From Streptomyces broussonetiae (GTDB taxonomy: Bacteria; Actinomycetota; Actinomycetes; Streptomycetales; Streptomycetaceae), in the NCBI RefSeq assembly GCF_009796285.1, contig NZ_CP047020.1, positions 6,138,001-6,202,000 of the forward strand: a stretch of 64,000 nt of DNA, given 5' to 3'. The notes beneath the pieces were generated by a model that saw only the letters and a list, made by a program, of their open reading frames with translations, ran no database searches and was not told where the DNA came from. The translations under genes were made by a program, and so were the position numbers. This document shows positions 15,914 through 26,021 of this stretch, in pieces; position 1 is the stretch's first letter; the number at the start of each line of letters is the position of its first letter.

Positions 15914-18900
15914 GTGAGTTCCTCCTCCTTCACCGGACGCCTGCCGCACCCCCAGGTGCGGCAGGGGAGCCGTGGCGCCTACCGGCTGGTCCGTACCCCG
16001 CCGGCCGTGGTGGATCCCCCCCGACTGGACGCGGCACAGCGCGCCGTGGTTGACCACCGGTCCGGACCGCTGCTCGTCCTCGCGGGCCCGGGCACCGGCA
16101 AGACCACCACCCTGGTCGAGTCCGTTGCCGCAAGGATCGCCCGCGGCGGGGACCCGGAGCGCATCCTGGTGCTGACGTTCAGCCGCAAGGCCGCCGTCGG
16201 GCTGCGTGACCGCATGGCCCTGCGCCTGGGCGCCGCCCGCGCGCCCCGGGCGACCACGTTCCACTCGTACTGCTACGCCCTGGTCCGCGCCCACCAGGAC
16301 AGTGATCGGTTCGTGGAGCCGCTGCGCCTGCTCTCCGGCCCCGAGCAGGACGTCGCCGTCCGCGAGCTGCTCGCCGGACAGCCCGAGCTGGAGCGGCTCG
16401 GTCTCACCCATGTGCGCTGGCCCGACGAACTGCGCGCCTGCCTGACCACGCGCGGTTTTGCCGACGAGGTCCGCGCGGTCCTCGCCCGCAGCCGCGAGCT
16501 GGGCCTCGGCCCCGACGCCCTGGATGCCTTCGCCCGCCGTACCGGCCGCCCCGACTGGCGCGCCGCGGCCGCCTTCCTCGCCGAGTACCTGGACGTGCTC
16601 GACCTCCAGGGCGTGATCGACTACGCGGAACTGGTCCACCGCGCGGTCCTGCTCGCCCGCCGCCCCGACACCGCCGGTCGGCTCGCCGCCCGGTACGACG
16701 CCGTGTACGTCGACGAATACCAGGACACCGACCCCGCCCAGGTACGGCTCCTGCACGCCCTGGCCGGCGGTGGACGAACCCTGGTCGCGCTCGGCGACCC
16801 CGACCAGTCGATCTACGCCTTCCGGGGCGCCGACGTGAACGGCATCCTCGACTTCCCCGCGGCCTTCCCGCGCGCGGACGGCCGTCCCGCCCCTGTCGAG
16901 GTGCTGCGCACCGCCCGCCGCTCCGGCGCCGCCCTGCTGGCCGCCACCCGCCTGATCACCCAGCGCATGCCACTGACCCGGCTGCCCGCCGGGAAGGTGC
17001 GCGCCCACCGCGAACCGGCCGCCGTACGGGACGGCGGCCGCGTCGAGGTCTACACGTACCCGACGCCCGGTACAGAAATGGACAACATCGCGGACGTCCT
17101 GCGCCGCGCCCACCTGGAGGACGGCGTCCCCTGGAGTGACATGGCCGTCCTGGTACGCGCCGGATCCCGCCTGCCGACCCTGCGCCGCGCCCTCACCGCG
17201 GCCGGCGTACCACTGGACATCGACGGTGACGACCTGCCCCTGCGGCACGAGCCGGCGGTGGCTCCCCTGCTGACCGCCCTGCGAGCGGTGGCCACGGCGG
17301 AGGCCCGGCCCCGCGAGCAGACCGCCGACGGGCGCACTCCGGAGGGTGAGTCGCCCTCGGCAGAAGCCGTTACCGAAGAAGCGCTCCCTGAAGGCGCCGC
17401 CGAGGAGGCCGTCGTCGCGGACACCGCTGCCGACGACGCCGCCCCCGAGGACAGCGAGGACAGCGAGGACAGCGAGGACAGCGCAGGCACCGAAGACGGC
17501 GAAGTGCCGACTTCTGACACCTCCTGGCTCGGCACCGAGACCGCTCTCACCCTGCTCGCCTCCCCTCTCGCCGGCCTGGACGCGGCCGATCTGCGCCGGC
17601 TCGGGCGGGCGCTGCGCGAGGAAGAACGCACGGCAGGCAACCCGCTGCCGCCCCCGTCCGACGAACTGCTCGCGCGAGCGCTCGCCGAGCCCGAGCGCCT
17701 GGCCGTGCACGACCCGGCGTACGCGCGCGGAGCGCAGCGCCTCGGCGCGCTGCTGCGCAAGGCCCGCGAACGCCTCGCGGGCGGCGGTACGGCCGAGGAG
17801 GCGCTGTGGGACCTGTGGGAGGGCACTCCCTGGCCGGCCCGCCTGGAGCGGGCCGCCCGGCGCGGCGGCGCGGCCGGCCGCAACGCCGACCGTGACCTGG
17901 ATGCCGTGTGCGCGCTGTTCGCCACCGCCGCGCGCGCGGAGGAGCGCACCGGGGGCCGTGGCGCCCTGAACTTCCTGGAGCAGATCGAGGCCGAGGACAT
18001 CGCGGCCGACACACTCGCGCGCCGCGCCGTACGCCCCGACGCCGTCCGTCTGATGACCGCCCACCGCGCCAAGGGCCTGCAGTGGCGCCTGGTCGTCGTC
18101 GCCGGAGTCCAGGAGGGGCTGTGGCCCGACCTGCGCCGCCGCGGCTCCCTCCTGGAGGCCGACCGTATCGGTCGCGACGGACTCGCCGAACCGCTCCCGC
18201 CCGGAGCGCTGCTCGCCGAGGAGCGCCGGCTGTTCTACGTCGCCGCCACGCGCGCGTGCGAGCGCCTGGTCGTGACCGCCGTGAAGGCACCGGCCGACGA
18301 CGGCGACCAGCCGTCCCGGTTCCTGACGGAACTGGGCGTCGAGCCACGGGACGTCACCGGCCGCCCGCGTCGCCCGCTGTCCGTGGCCGCACTCGTCGCC
18401 GAGCTGCGTGCCACCACCGTCGACCCGCGCGTGTCCGCCCCCCTGCGGGAGGCCGCCGCCGGACGCCTGGCCCGGCTCGCCGCCCTCGCCGACGAGGACG
18501 GCCGCCCGCTGGTGCCCTCGGCGCATCCCTACCGCTGGTGGGGCATGTACGACCCGACGGAGAGCAAGGTGCCGCTGCGCCACCACGACCAGCCGGTCGT
18601 GCTCTCCGGCAGCGCCCTCGACCAGCTCGCGAACACCTGCGCGCTGCAGTGGTTCCTGGGGCGCGAGGTGAAGGCCGACGCCCCCGCCACCACCGCACAG
18701 GGCTTCGGCAACGTCGTCCACGTCCTCGCCGACGAGGTCGCCTCCGGCCGTACCCCGGCCGACCTCGACGTCCTCATGGAACGCCTGGACTCCGTGTGGA
18801 ACGCGCTCGCCTTCGACGCGCCCTGGAAGTCGAGGCAGGAGAAGGACAACGCGCGCGTGGCGCTCGAACGCTTCCTGAACTGGCACGTCCTGGCCCGCAC

Positions 18901-19396
18901 CGGGCGCACCCCTGTGGCGAGCGAGCAGGATTTCGACGTCACCCTGGAGGCGGGCGACTACCACGTCCGCATCCGCGGCCAGATGGACCGCGTCGAGACG
19001 GACGGCGAGGGCCGCGCCTACGTGGTGGACTTCAAGACCGGCAAACAGGCGCCCACCGCCGCCGAGGTGACCCGCCACCCCCAGCTCGCCGTCTACCAGC
19101 TCGCCGTCCGCGAAGGCGCCGCCGACGAGGCCTTCGACGGCGTACGCCCCGAACCGGGCGGCGCCGAACTGGTGCACCTCAGGCAGGGCGCCGCCCAGCG
19201 CGACGGAGGCGACAGCCTGCCCAAGACGCAGACCCAGGAGCCGCTGTCGGGCGAGTGGGTCGGCGAACTGCTGGCCACCGCCGCCGGGAAGGTCCTCGAC
19301 GAGCGGTTCACACCGAGCAGCGGCCAGCACTGCACCCACTGCGCGTTCCGGGCCTCGTGCAGTGCCCGGCCCGAGGGACGGCACGTGGTGGAGTGA
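15914..19396 (+). CDS. adnA: AdnA-like UvrD-family helicase/nuclease
   Basis: A 1160-aa subunit of the actinobacterial double-strand-break resecting motor-nuclease AdnAB. Walker A GPGTGKTT is at about residues 58-65 and Walker B DEYQDTDPAQ near 273; the VRLMTAHRAKGLQW motif marks the second RecA-like domain. The C-terminal PD-(D/E)XK nuclease shows GQMDRVE and VVDFKTGK. A Cys in NTCALQWF plus CTHCAFRASC resemble an Fe-S nuclease clasp. An acidic insertion with four EDS repeats separates domains. GTG 15914 is chosen for an AGGA 12 nt upstream and family N-termini; GTG 15869 in frame has no RBS. The naming of the first gene as adnA follows the mycobacterial order. Confidence 0.85.
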   Translation: MSSSSFTGRLPHPQVRQGSRGAYRLVRTPPAVVDPPRLDAAQRAVVDHRSGPLLVLAGPGTGKTTTLVESVAARIARGGDPERILVLTFSRKAAVGLRDRMALRLGAARAPRATTFHSYCYALVRAHQDSDRFVEPLRLLSGPEQDVAVRELLAGQPELERLGLTHVRWPDELRACLTTRGFADEVRAVLARSRELGLGPDALDAFARRTGRPDWRAAAAFLAEYLDVLDLQGVIDYAELVHRAVLLARRPDTAGRLAARYDAVYVDEYQDTDPAQVRLLHALAGGGRTLVALGDPDQSIYAFRGADVNGILDFPAAFPRADGRPAPVEVLRTARRSGAALLAATRLITQRMPLTRLPAGKVRAHREPAAVRDGGRVEVYTYPTPGTEMDNIADVLRRAHLEDGVPWSDMAVLVRAGSRLPTLRRALTAAGVPLDIDGDDLPLRHEPAVAPLLTALRAVATAEARPREQTADGRTPEGESPSAEAVTEEALPEGAAEEAVVADTAADDAAPEDSEDSEDSEDSAGTEDGEVPTSDTSWLGTETALTLLASPLAGLDAADLRRLGRALREEERTAGNPLPPPSDELLARALAEPERLAVHDPAYARGAQRLGALLRKARERLAGGGTAEEALWDLWEGTPWPARLERAARRGGAAGRNADRDLDAVCALFATAARAEERTGGRGALNFLEQIEAEDIAADTLARRAVRPDAVRLMTAHRAKGLQWRLVVVAGVQEGLWPDLRRRGSLLEADRIGRDGLAEPLPPGALLAEERRLFYVAATRACERLVVTAVKAPADDGDQPSRFLTELGVEPRDVTGRPRRPLSVAALVAELRATTVDPRVSAPLREAAAGRLARLAALADEDGRPLVPSAHPYRWWGMYDPTESKVPLRHHDQPVVLSGSALDQLANTCALQWFLGREVKADAPATTAQGFGNVVHVLADEVASGRTPADLDVLMERLDSVWNALAFDAPWKSRQEKDNARVALERFLNWHVLARTGRTPVASEQDFDVTLEAGDYHVRIRGQMDRVETDGEGRAYVVDFKTGKQAPTAAEVTRHPQLAVYQLAVREGAADEAFDGVRPEPGGAELVHLRQGAAQRDGGDSLPKTQTQEPLSGEWVGELLATAAGKVLDERFTPSSGQHCTHCAFRASCSARPEGRHVVE
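17447..17482 (+). repeat. Four tandem 9-bp repeats inside adnA
   Basis: GAGGACAGC occurs four times in a row and encodes EDSEDSEDSEDS within an acidic, probably disordered linker. In-frame copy-number change would alter linker length without a frameshift. Confidence 0.85.
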
Positions 19397-19497
19397 ACCT
19401 TCCGCGGGGCAGGAGTGACGCACGGCACCACAGGCGCTGACCTGCGTTTCTTCCTCATCGCGCGGTTGATTCGTCCTCGGCTGTCAGTGCCCGCCGC

Positions 19498-19503
19498 TAG
19501 CCT
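19498..19503 (+). promoter_or_regulatory. Leaderless-type -10 box for adnB
   Basis: TAGCCT ends 8 nt before the ATG at 19512 and no RBS is present, suggesting adnB can be transcribed as a leaderless mRNA in addition to any readthrough from adnA. Confidence 0.5.
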
Positions 19504-19511
19504 TTTCCGAC

Positions 19512-22500
19512 ATGCCAGCCCGTATCAGCGACCCCGAGCAGCTCAAGGAGCTGCTCGGCATCCCGTTCACCCCGGAGCAGACGGCCTGCATCACCGCGCC
19601 GCCCGCCCCGCAGGTGATCGTGGCCGGCGCCGGATCGGGCAAGACCACCGTGATGGCGGCCCGGGTGGTCTGGCTGGTCGGCACCGGACAGGTCGCGCCC
19701 GAACAGGTCCTCGGCCTGACCTTCACCAACAAGGCCGCCGGCGAGCTGGCCGAACGCGTCCGCAAGGCGCTGGTCAAGGCCGGCGTCACCGACCCCGAAG
19801 CCCTCCCGCCGGCCGACCACCACCCCTCGACGACAGCGCCTCGCGCCGACCCCGCCCGGTGGGACCCGGACAACCCGTCGGGCGAGCCGGTGATCTCGAC
19901 GTACCACGCGTTCGCGGGCCGGCTGCTGACCGACCACGGCCTGCGCATCGGCCTGGAGCCCACCTCGCGGCTGCTCGCCGACGCCACCCGCTACCAGCTC
20001 GCCGCGCGTGTGCTGCGCGAGGCTCCCGGCCCCTATCCCGCGCTCACCCGCTCCTTCGCCGACCTCGTCAGCGACCTGCTCGCCCTCGACTCCGAACTCG
20101 CCGAGCACCTCGTCGACCCCGAAAAGCTGCGCGCCTGGGACGCGGACCTGCTGCGCACCCTTGAGGGCGCCAAGCTCACCAACGCCGATCTGCGCAGGGT
20201 TCCCGAGACGGCCGCCGCCCGCCGCGAACTCGCCGACCTCGTCCAGCGCTATCGGGCCGCCAAACGCGACCGCGACCTGGTCGACTTCGGCGACCAGATC
20301 GCCCTGTCCGCCCGCCTCGCGCGCGTGCCCGAGGTGGGCCGCCTGCTGCGCGAGGAGTTCCGCGTGGTGCTCCTGGACGAGTACCAGGACACGTCCGTGG
20401 CCCAACGCGTCCTGCTGGCAGGCCTGTTCGGCGGCGGTACGGGCCACCCGGTAACCGCCGTCGGCGACCCCTGCCAGGCCATCTACGGATGGCGCGGCGC
20501 CTCCGTCGCCAACCTGGACGACTTCCCCGCACACTTCGCGCATGCCGATGGCCGTCCCGCCACCCGGCAGGCGCTCAGCGAGAACCGCCGCAGCGGTGGC
20601 CGCCTCCTCGACCTCGCCAACGGCCTCGCCGAGCCCCTGCGCGCCATGCACGCGGGCGTGGAGGCACTCCGCCCGGCCCCCGGCGCCGAGCACGACGGCA
20701 CGGTCCGCTGCGCCCTGCTGCCCACGCACGCCGAGGAGATCGACTGGCTGGCCGGCTCGATCGACCACCTCGTGCGCACCGGCACGGCCCCCGGCGAGAT
20801 CGCCGTCCTGTGCCGTACGGCGACCGACTTCGCCGAGATCCAGGGCGCTCTCGTGGCCCGCGACATCCCCGTCGAGGTGGTCGGACTGTCCGGGCTGCTC
20901 CACCTGCCCGAGGTCGCCGACCTCGTCGCCGTGTGCGAGGTGCTCCAGGACCCCGGCGCCAATGCCTCCCTGGTGCGCCTGCTGACCGGGCCGCGCTGGC
21001 GCATCGGCCCGCGCGATCTCGCCCTGCTGGGCCGCCGCGCCCGCCTGCTGGTCGCCCACGCGCGCGTGGGCGACACCGACGACCCGGACCGCCGTCTCGC
21101 CGCGGCCGTCGAGGGCGTCGACCCGTCCGAGGTGATATCGCTCGCAGACGCCCTCGACACCTTCCTGGAGACACCGTTGGAGGGAGGTTTCGCGGAAGAC
21201 GCCGACGACGGGCTGCCGTTCTCCGCGGACGCGCGCGTGCGCTTCGCCCGGCTGGCGACCGAACTGCGTGACCTGCGCCGTTCCCTGTCCGACCCGCTGA
21301 TGGACGTTCTGCACCGCGTCCTTGCCGTCACCGGTCTGGAGGTGGAGCTGTCGGCGTCGCCGCACGCCCTGGCCGCCCGTCGACGCGAGACCCTGTCCAA
21401 CTTCCTCGACATCGCCGCCTCCTTCGCGGCGAGCGACCGCGAGGCCACGTTGCTCGCCTTCCTCGGCTTCCTGCGTACCGCCGCGCAGTACGAGAAGGGC
21501 CTCGACAACGCCCTGCCCGGCGGCGAGAACACCGTCAAGGTGCTCACCGCCCACAAGTCCAAGGGCCTGGAGTGGGACGTCGTGGCCGTCCCCGGGCTGG
21601 TCGAGGGCACGTTCCCCAGCGCCCAGGGCCGCGAGAAGTGGACGGCGCAGGCCAAGGTGGTGCCGCACGCCCTGCGCGGCGACGCCGACACCCTGCCCGA
21701 CGTCGGCAGCTGGGACTCGCGCGGCATGAAGGCCTTCCACGAGTCCATGAAGGACCACCAGCACACCGAGGAGCTGCGCCTCGGCTACGTCACCTTCACC
21801 CGCCCCCGCTCCCTCCTGCTCGGCTCCGGCCACTGGTGGGGGCCCAGCCAGAAGAAGCCGCGCGGCCCGTCCGGCTTCCTGCAGGCCCTGTACGACCACT
21901 GCGCCGCCGGTCACGGCGAGATCGAGGCATGGGCGGACGAGCCCGCCCAGGACGAGGCGAACCCGGCCCTGCACGCGGCCACCGCCGACCAGGTGTGGCC
22001 GCTCCCGCTGGACGACGCCGCCCTGGCCCGCCGCCGCGCGGCAGCCGAGACCGTCCTCGCCCACCTGGACGGCCTCACCGCCCAGGACACCGGCCACCAG
22101 CCGGCCGCCTACGACCCCGCCGCCTTCGACGACCCGGACTGGCCCACGCCACCGGACGAGGACACCTACGGGGCAGAGCCGTACGACGACCCCGGAGCGG
22201 ACTTCCTCTACGACGAGGACCCTTTCGGTGACGGAGAACCGCCGTACGAGGCGGACGGCCCCGCACCCGACGCCCCTGCCGACCGGGACACCTGGGACGC
22301 CGCCGGGCCCACCGGCCCCCGCCAGGCGCCCGCCCCCCGGTACCGCCCCCACCCCGCCGAGCCACAGCAGCACCTCACCCCGGAGGAGGCCCGCACCATC
22401 GCCTCCTGGGACCGCGACCTGGACGCGCTCACCGGAGAGCTGCTGCGCGCCCGGCAGGCCGTCACGGACGTTCCCCTGCCCGCCACGCTGACCGCGTCCC

Positions 22501-23084
22501 AGCTGATGCTTCTGGCCGAGGACCCCGACGGGCTCGCGCAGGAACTCGCGCGCCCCATGCCGCGCCCACCACAACCGGCCGCACGCCGGGGCACCCGCTT
22601 TCACGCCTGGGTCGAAGCCCGCTTCGAGAAGCTGACACTGCCCCTGCTCGAACCCGACGAGCTGCCCGGCAGCGACGCCGAGATCGCCGACGAACAGGAC
22701 CTTCAGGCACTGAAGGAAGCCTTCGAACGCAGCGCCTACGCCCAGCGCACCCCTTACCGGGTCGAGGCCCCCTTCCAGCTCACCCTCGCCGGCCGCGTCG
22801 TACGGGGCCGCATCGACGCGGTCTACCGATCCGGCGACGGCGCCGGGACGACGTACGAGATCGTCGACTGGAAGACCAGCCGCACACGTGCCGCCGACCC
22901 GCTCCAGCTCGCGGTGTACCGGCTGGCCTGGGCCGAGCAGCAGGGCGTGCCGGCCGAGTCGGTCACGGCCGCCTTCCTGTACGTGCGCACCGGCGAGGTC
23001 GTACGGCCCACGGACCTGCCGGACCGGGCAGCCCTGGAACGGCTCCTCACGGAAGACGCCGGAACGGCACACAGCGCGGACTGA
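19512..23084 (+). CDS. adnB: AdnB-like UvrD-family helicase/nuclease
   Basis: A 1190-aa partner of the preceding protein. Walker A GAGSGKTT is at residues 39-46, motif Ia GLTFTNKAAGELAERV follows, Walker B is LLDEYQDTS, and motif V is KVLTAHKSKGLEW. A disordered Asp/Pro-rich linker (about 860-950) leads to the C-terminal nuclease with RGRIDAVY and EIVDWKTSR. Unlike AdnA it has no cysteine cluster in the nuclease, so only one subunit seems to carry a metal clasp. The pair unwinds and resects DNA ends. The gap of 115 nt to adnA contains its own -10 box. Confidence 0.87.
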   Translation: MPARISDPEQLKELLGIPFTPEQTACITAPPAPQVIVAGAGSGKTTVMAARVVWLVGTGQVAPEQVLGLTFTNKAAGELAERVRKALVKAGVTDPEALPPADHHPSTTAPRADPARWDPDNPSGEPVISTYHAFAGRLLTDHGLRIGLEPTSRLLADATRYQLAARVLREAPGPYPALTRSFADLVSDLLALDSELAEHLVDPEKLRAWDADLLRTLEGAKLTNADLRRVPETAAARRELADLVQRYRAAKRDRDLVDFGDQIALSARLARVPEVGRLLREEFRVVLLDEYQDTSVAQRVLLAGLFGGGTGHPVTAVGDPCQAIYGWRGASVANLDDFPAHFAHADGRPATRQALSENRRSGGRLLDLANGLAEPLRAMHAGVEALRPAPGAEHDGTVRCALLPTHAEEIDWLAGSIDHLVRTGTAPGEIAVLCRTATDFAEIQGALVARDIPVEVVGLSGLLHLPEVADLVAVCEVLQDPGANASLVRLLTGPRWRIGPRDLALLGRRARLLVAHARVGDTDDPDRRLAAAVEGVDPSEVISLADALDTFLETPLEGGFAEDADDGLPFSADARVRFARLATELRDLRRSLSDPLMDVLHRVLAVTGLEVELSASPHALAARRRETLSNFLDIAASFAASDREATLLAFLGFLRTAAQYEKGLDNALPGGENTVKVLTAHKSKGLEWDVVAVPGLVEGTFPSAQGREKWTAQAKVVPHALRGDADTLPDVGSWDSRGMKAFHESMKDHQHTEELRLGYVTFTRPRSLLLGSGHWWGPSQKKPRGPSGFLQALYDHCAAGHGEIEAWADEPAQDEANPALHAATADQVWPLPLDDAALARRRAAAETVLAHLDGLTAQDTGHQPAAYDPAAFDDPDWPTPPDEDTYGAEPYDDPGADFLYDEDPFGDGEPPYEADGPAPDAPADRDTWDAAGPTGPRQAPAPRYRPHPAEPQQHLTPEEARTIASWDRDLDALTGELLRARQAVTDVPLPATLTASQLMLLAEDPDGLAQELARPMPRPPQPAARRGTRFHAWVEARFEKLTLPLLEPDELPGSDAEIADEQDLQALKEAFERSAYAQRTPYRVEAPFQLTLAGRVVRGRIDAVYRSGDGAGTTYEIVDWKTSRTRAADPLQLAVYRLAWAEQQGVPAESVTAAFLYVRTGEVVRPTDLPDRAALERLLTEDAGTAHSAD

Positions 23085-23124
23085 GTGTGACGAACCGCCC
23101 GCCGAGGATGTCGGTGCGGGCCGA

Positions 23125-23130
23125 TAGGCT
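23125..23130 (+). promoter_or_regulatory. Leaderless-type -10 box for the M20 peptidase gene
   Basis: TAGGCT ends 7 nt before ATG 23138, with no ribosome binding site, typical of leaderless transcription in Streptomyces. Confidence 0.5.
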
Positions 23131-23137
23131 CGTGAAC

Positions 23138-24541
23138 ATGAGCCAGACCCCGGACAGCGCCGTCCGCACGTACATCGAGCAGCACCGCGCCACCTTCCTC
23201 GACGACCTCGCGGCCTGGCTGCGCATCCCCTCCGTGTCGGCACAGCCCGACCATGCGCCCGACGTACGGAGCAGCGCCGACTGGCTCGCCACCAAGCTGC
23301 AGGAGACCGGGTTCCCCACGGTCGAGGTCTGGCAGACCCCCGGCGCCCCTGCCGTCTTCGCCGAGTGGCCCTCGGGCGACCCCGAGGCCCCCACCCTGCT
23401 CGTCTACGGCCACCACGACGTACAGCCCGCCGCACGCGAGGACGGCTGGGACAGTGACCCCTTCGAGCCGGTCGTCCGCGCAAACCGCCTCTACGCGCGC
23501 GGGGCGGCCGACGACAAGGGCCAGGTGTTCTTCCACACACTCGGCGTCCGCGCCCACCTCGCCGCCACCGGCCGCACCGCCCCCGCGGTCAACCTGAAGC
23601 TGCTGGTCGAGGGCGAGGAGGAATCCGGCTCCCCGCACTTCCGCGCCCTCGTGGAGGAGCGCGCGGAGCGGCTCGCCGCCGACGCCGTGATCGTCTCCGA
23701 CACCGGCATGTGGTCCGAGGACACCCCGACCGTGTGCACCGGCATGCGTGGTCTCGCCGAGTGCGAGATCCGCCTGTACGGCCCCGACCAGGACATCCAC
23801 TCCGGCTCCTTCGGCGGCGCTGTACCGAACCCGGCCACCGCCGCCGCACGCCTGGTCGCCGCCCTGCACGACGAGCACGCGCGCGTGGCGGTCCCCGGCT
23901 TCTACGACGGCGTCGTCGAGCTGACCGACCGCGAACGCGAGCTTTTCGCCGAGCTGCCCTTCGACGAGGAGCGCTGGCTGAGCACCGCCAAGTCCCGCGC
24001 CACCCACGGCGAGGCCGGGCACACCACTCTCGAGCGGATCTGGGCCCGCCCGACCGCCGAGGTCAACGGCATCGGGGGTGGCTACCAGGGCCCCGGCAGC
24101 AAGACGATCATCCCGTCCTCGGCCATGGTGAAGCTGTCGTTCCGGCTGGTCGCGGGCCAGGACCCCGACCACGTCGAGAAGGCCGTGCGCGCCTGGGCGG
24201 CCGAGCAGGTGCCCGCCGGAATCCGCTGCGAGATCGACTTCGGCTCGGCCACGCGCCCGTGCCTGACCCCGCTCGACCATCCCGCGCTGCAGTCCGTGGC
24301 CCGCGCCATGGGCCGCGCCTTCGAGGGACCGGTCCGCTTCACCCGGGAGGGCGGCTCCGGGCCCGCCGCCGACCTCCAGGAAGTCCTCGGCGCCCCCGTG
24401 CTCTTCCTGGGCATCTCCGTCCCCTCCGACGGCTGGCACGCCCCCAACGAGAAGGTCGAGCTGGACCTCCTCCTCAAGGGCGTCGAAACCAGCGCCTACC
24501 TGTGGGGTGACCTGGCCGAGAACTGGCGACCCACGCCCTGA
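23138..24541 (+). CDS. M20 family dipeptidase/metallopeptidase
   Basis: A 467-aa cytosolic di-zinc hydrolase of the carnosinase-like M20 group. Visible motifs are the first metal His in LLVYGHHDVQPA, the bridging Asp in RLYARGAADDKGQ, the catalytic EE in LVEGEEESGS, Asp in VIVSDTGMW, and His near the C-terminus in SVPSDGWHAPNEK. The dimerisation domain sits between about 215 and 340. ATG 23138 is used because a -10 box lies 7 nt upstream; an in-frame GTG at 23087 would add 17 residues. It follows adnB but appears to have its own promoter. Confidence 0.88.
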   Translation: MSQTPDSAVRTYIEQHRATFLDDLAAWLRIPSVSAQPDHAPDVRSSADWLATKLQETGFPTVEVWQTPGAPAVFAEWPSGDPEAPTLLVYGHHDVQPAAREDGWDSDPFEPVVRANRLYARGAADDKGQVFFHTLGVRAHLAATGRTAPAVNLKLLVEGEEESGSPHFRALVEERAERLAADAVIVSDTGMWSEDTPTVCTGMRGLAECEIRLYGPDQDIHSGSFGGAVPNPATAAARLVAALHDEHARVAVPGFYDGVVELTDRERELFAELPFDEERWLSTAKSRATHGEAGHTTLERIWARPTAEVNGIGGGYQGPGSKTIIPSSAMVKLSFRLVAGQDPDHVEKAVRAWAAEQVPAGIRCEIDFGSATRPCLTPLDHPALQSVARAMGRAFEGPVRFTREGGSGPAADLQEVLGAPVLFLGISVPSDGWHAPNEKVELDLLLKGVETSAYLWGDLAENWRPTP

Positions 24542-24694
24542 CCGGACCGCGCCGTACGGGAAGCCACCGCGCGCGGGGCACACTGGAAGAACCGCCCCGC
24601 ACGCCCGCCCCCGCCCGGCCCGGTGCCCCACGCCGTACGTCCCGCCGAACCGCCCGCTGAACGAACCGCTGCACTGGGGGAGTTGGAAGCACCC

Positions 24695-25639
24695 GTGACC
24701 ACCTGGACCGACGACACAGCCGACCGACCCATCTCACTGACCGCCCCGAGCGGCATCGACCGCGCCGCCCACCACCGGCTCGACGAGGCCTGGCTCGCGG
24801 CGGCGTGGAGCCACCCCACGACCCGCTGCTTCGTTGTCTCCGGCGGCCAGGTGCTCATCGACGAGACCCCGGACGGCCGGACCGAACTCGTCATGACGCC
24901 CTCCTTCGAGGCCCCGCTCACCGAGGCGCACCGCTACTTCCTCGGCATCGACGAGGACGGCGTCAGCTACTTCGCGCTCCAGAAGGACGCGCTGCCCGGC
25001 CGCATCGACCAGTCCGCGCGCCCCGCCGGCCTGCGGGAGGCGGGTCTGCTGCTGTCGCCGCGCGACGCGGGCCTGATGGTGCACGCGGTCGGTCTGGAGA
25101 ACTGGCAGCGCACCCACCGCTTCTGCTCGCGCTGCGGCGAGCGCACGGTCATCGCCGCGGCCGGCCACATCCGCCGCTGCCAGGCCTGCGGTGCCGAGCA
25201 CTACCCGCGCACCGACCCGGCCGTGATCATGGCCGTGACCGACGCGGACGACCGCATCCTGCTCGGCCGCCAGGTCCACTGGCCCGAGGGCCGCTTCTCC
25301 ACGCTCGCCGGCTTCGTCGAGCCCGGCGAGTCCATCGAGCAGGCGGTGCGCCGCGAGGTGTTCGAGGAGGTCGGCGTCACCGTCGGCTTCGTGGAGTACG
25401 TGGCCAGCCAGCCCTGGCCCTTCCCGTCCAGCCTGATGCTCGGCTTCATGGCCCGCGCCACGTCCACCGAGATCGACGTCGACGGCGACGAGATCCACGA
25501 GGCCCGCTGGTTCTCCCGTGAGGAGCTGCACGAGGCCTTCGAGTCCGGCGAGGTCATGCCGCCCTACGGCATCTCCATCGCCGCCCGCCTGATCGAGATG
25601 TGGTACGGCAAGCCGCTGCCGACACGCAGCTTCGTCTGA
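24695..25639 (+). CDS. nudC: NAD(+) diphosphatase NudC (NADH pyrophosphatase / possible RNA deNADding enzyme)
   Basis: A 314-aa Nudix hydrolase that splits NAD(H) to NMN(H) and AMP; bacterial NudC also removes NAD caps from RNA. The N-terminal domain is followed by a four-Cys zinc ribbon (CSRC ... CQAC), then the Nudix box GFVEPGESIEQAVRREVFEEVG and the NudC-specific SQPWPFPSS element. GTG 24695 has GGAAG 5 nt upstream. It lies between the M20 peptidase and mycoredoxin, the same company as in mycobacteria. Confidence 0.93.
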   Translation: MTTWTDDTADRPISLTAPSGIDRAAHHRLDEAWLAAAWSHPTTRCFVVSGGQVLIDETPDGRTELVMTPSFEAPLTEAHRYFLGIDEDGVSYFALQKDALPGRIDQSARPAGLREAGLLLSPRDAGLMVHAVGLENWQRTHRFCSRCGERTVIAAAGHIRRCQACGAEHYPRTDPAVIMAVTDADDRILLGRQVHWPEGRFSTLAGFVEPGESIEQAVRREVFEEVGVTVGFVEYVASQPWPFPSSLMLGFMARATSTEIDVDGDEIHEARWFSREELHEAFESGEVMPPYGISIAARLIEMWYGKPLPTRSFV

Positions 25640-25771
<132 letters not shown>

Positions 25772-25952
25772 CCCTCTGCATGCGACTGCGCGACCGCGCG
25801 TCGGCAAGCGTGGTCCGGCCGGCACGCCCCTGAAGTGCCCCGCCCGCGCATGGGGGGCGGGGCCCGCGAGGCCGCCCAGCGCATGCTGCCCGGTTGCGGT
25901 TGCGGCTACCGGCGCCGGCTGCCGTGGCGCTGCGCCGTGGTCCGGGACAAGA

Positions 25953-25996
25953 CACAGCAGGGCGGCCCCTGGTCCCTCAGGGGCCGCCCTGCTGTG
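25953..25996. terminator. Strong bidirectional terminator between nudC and mycoredoxin
   Basis: Perfect inverted repeat of 19 bp: the core CAGCAGGGCGGCCCCTG at 25955-25971 pairs with 25978-25994, extended outward by two pairs, with a 6-nt loop. It lies between convergent genes. The rest of 25772-26021 shows no gene. Confidence 0.85.
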
Positions 25997-26021
25997 GTCA
26001 CCGCGGAGGACCCGCGGCGCG

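Noticed and set aside
15842..23540. Two minus-strand open frames above 1000 codons opposite adnA and adnB
   Set aside because: Antisense shadows of helicase genes with clear Walker motifs; no RBS or domain support.
25637..25639. Programmed readthrough of the nudC TGA
   Set aside because: No recoding element is evident; a decayed neighbouring gene or chance is simpler.
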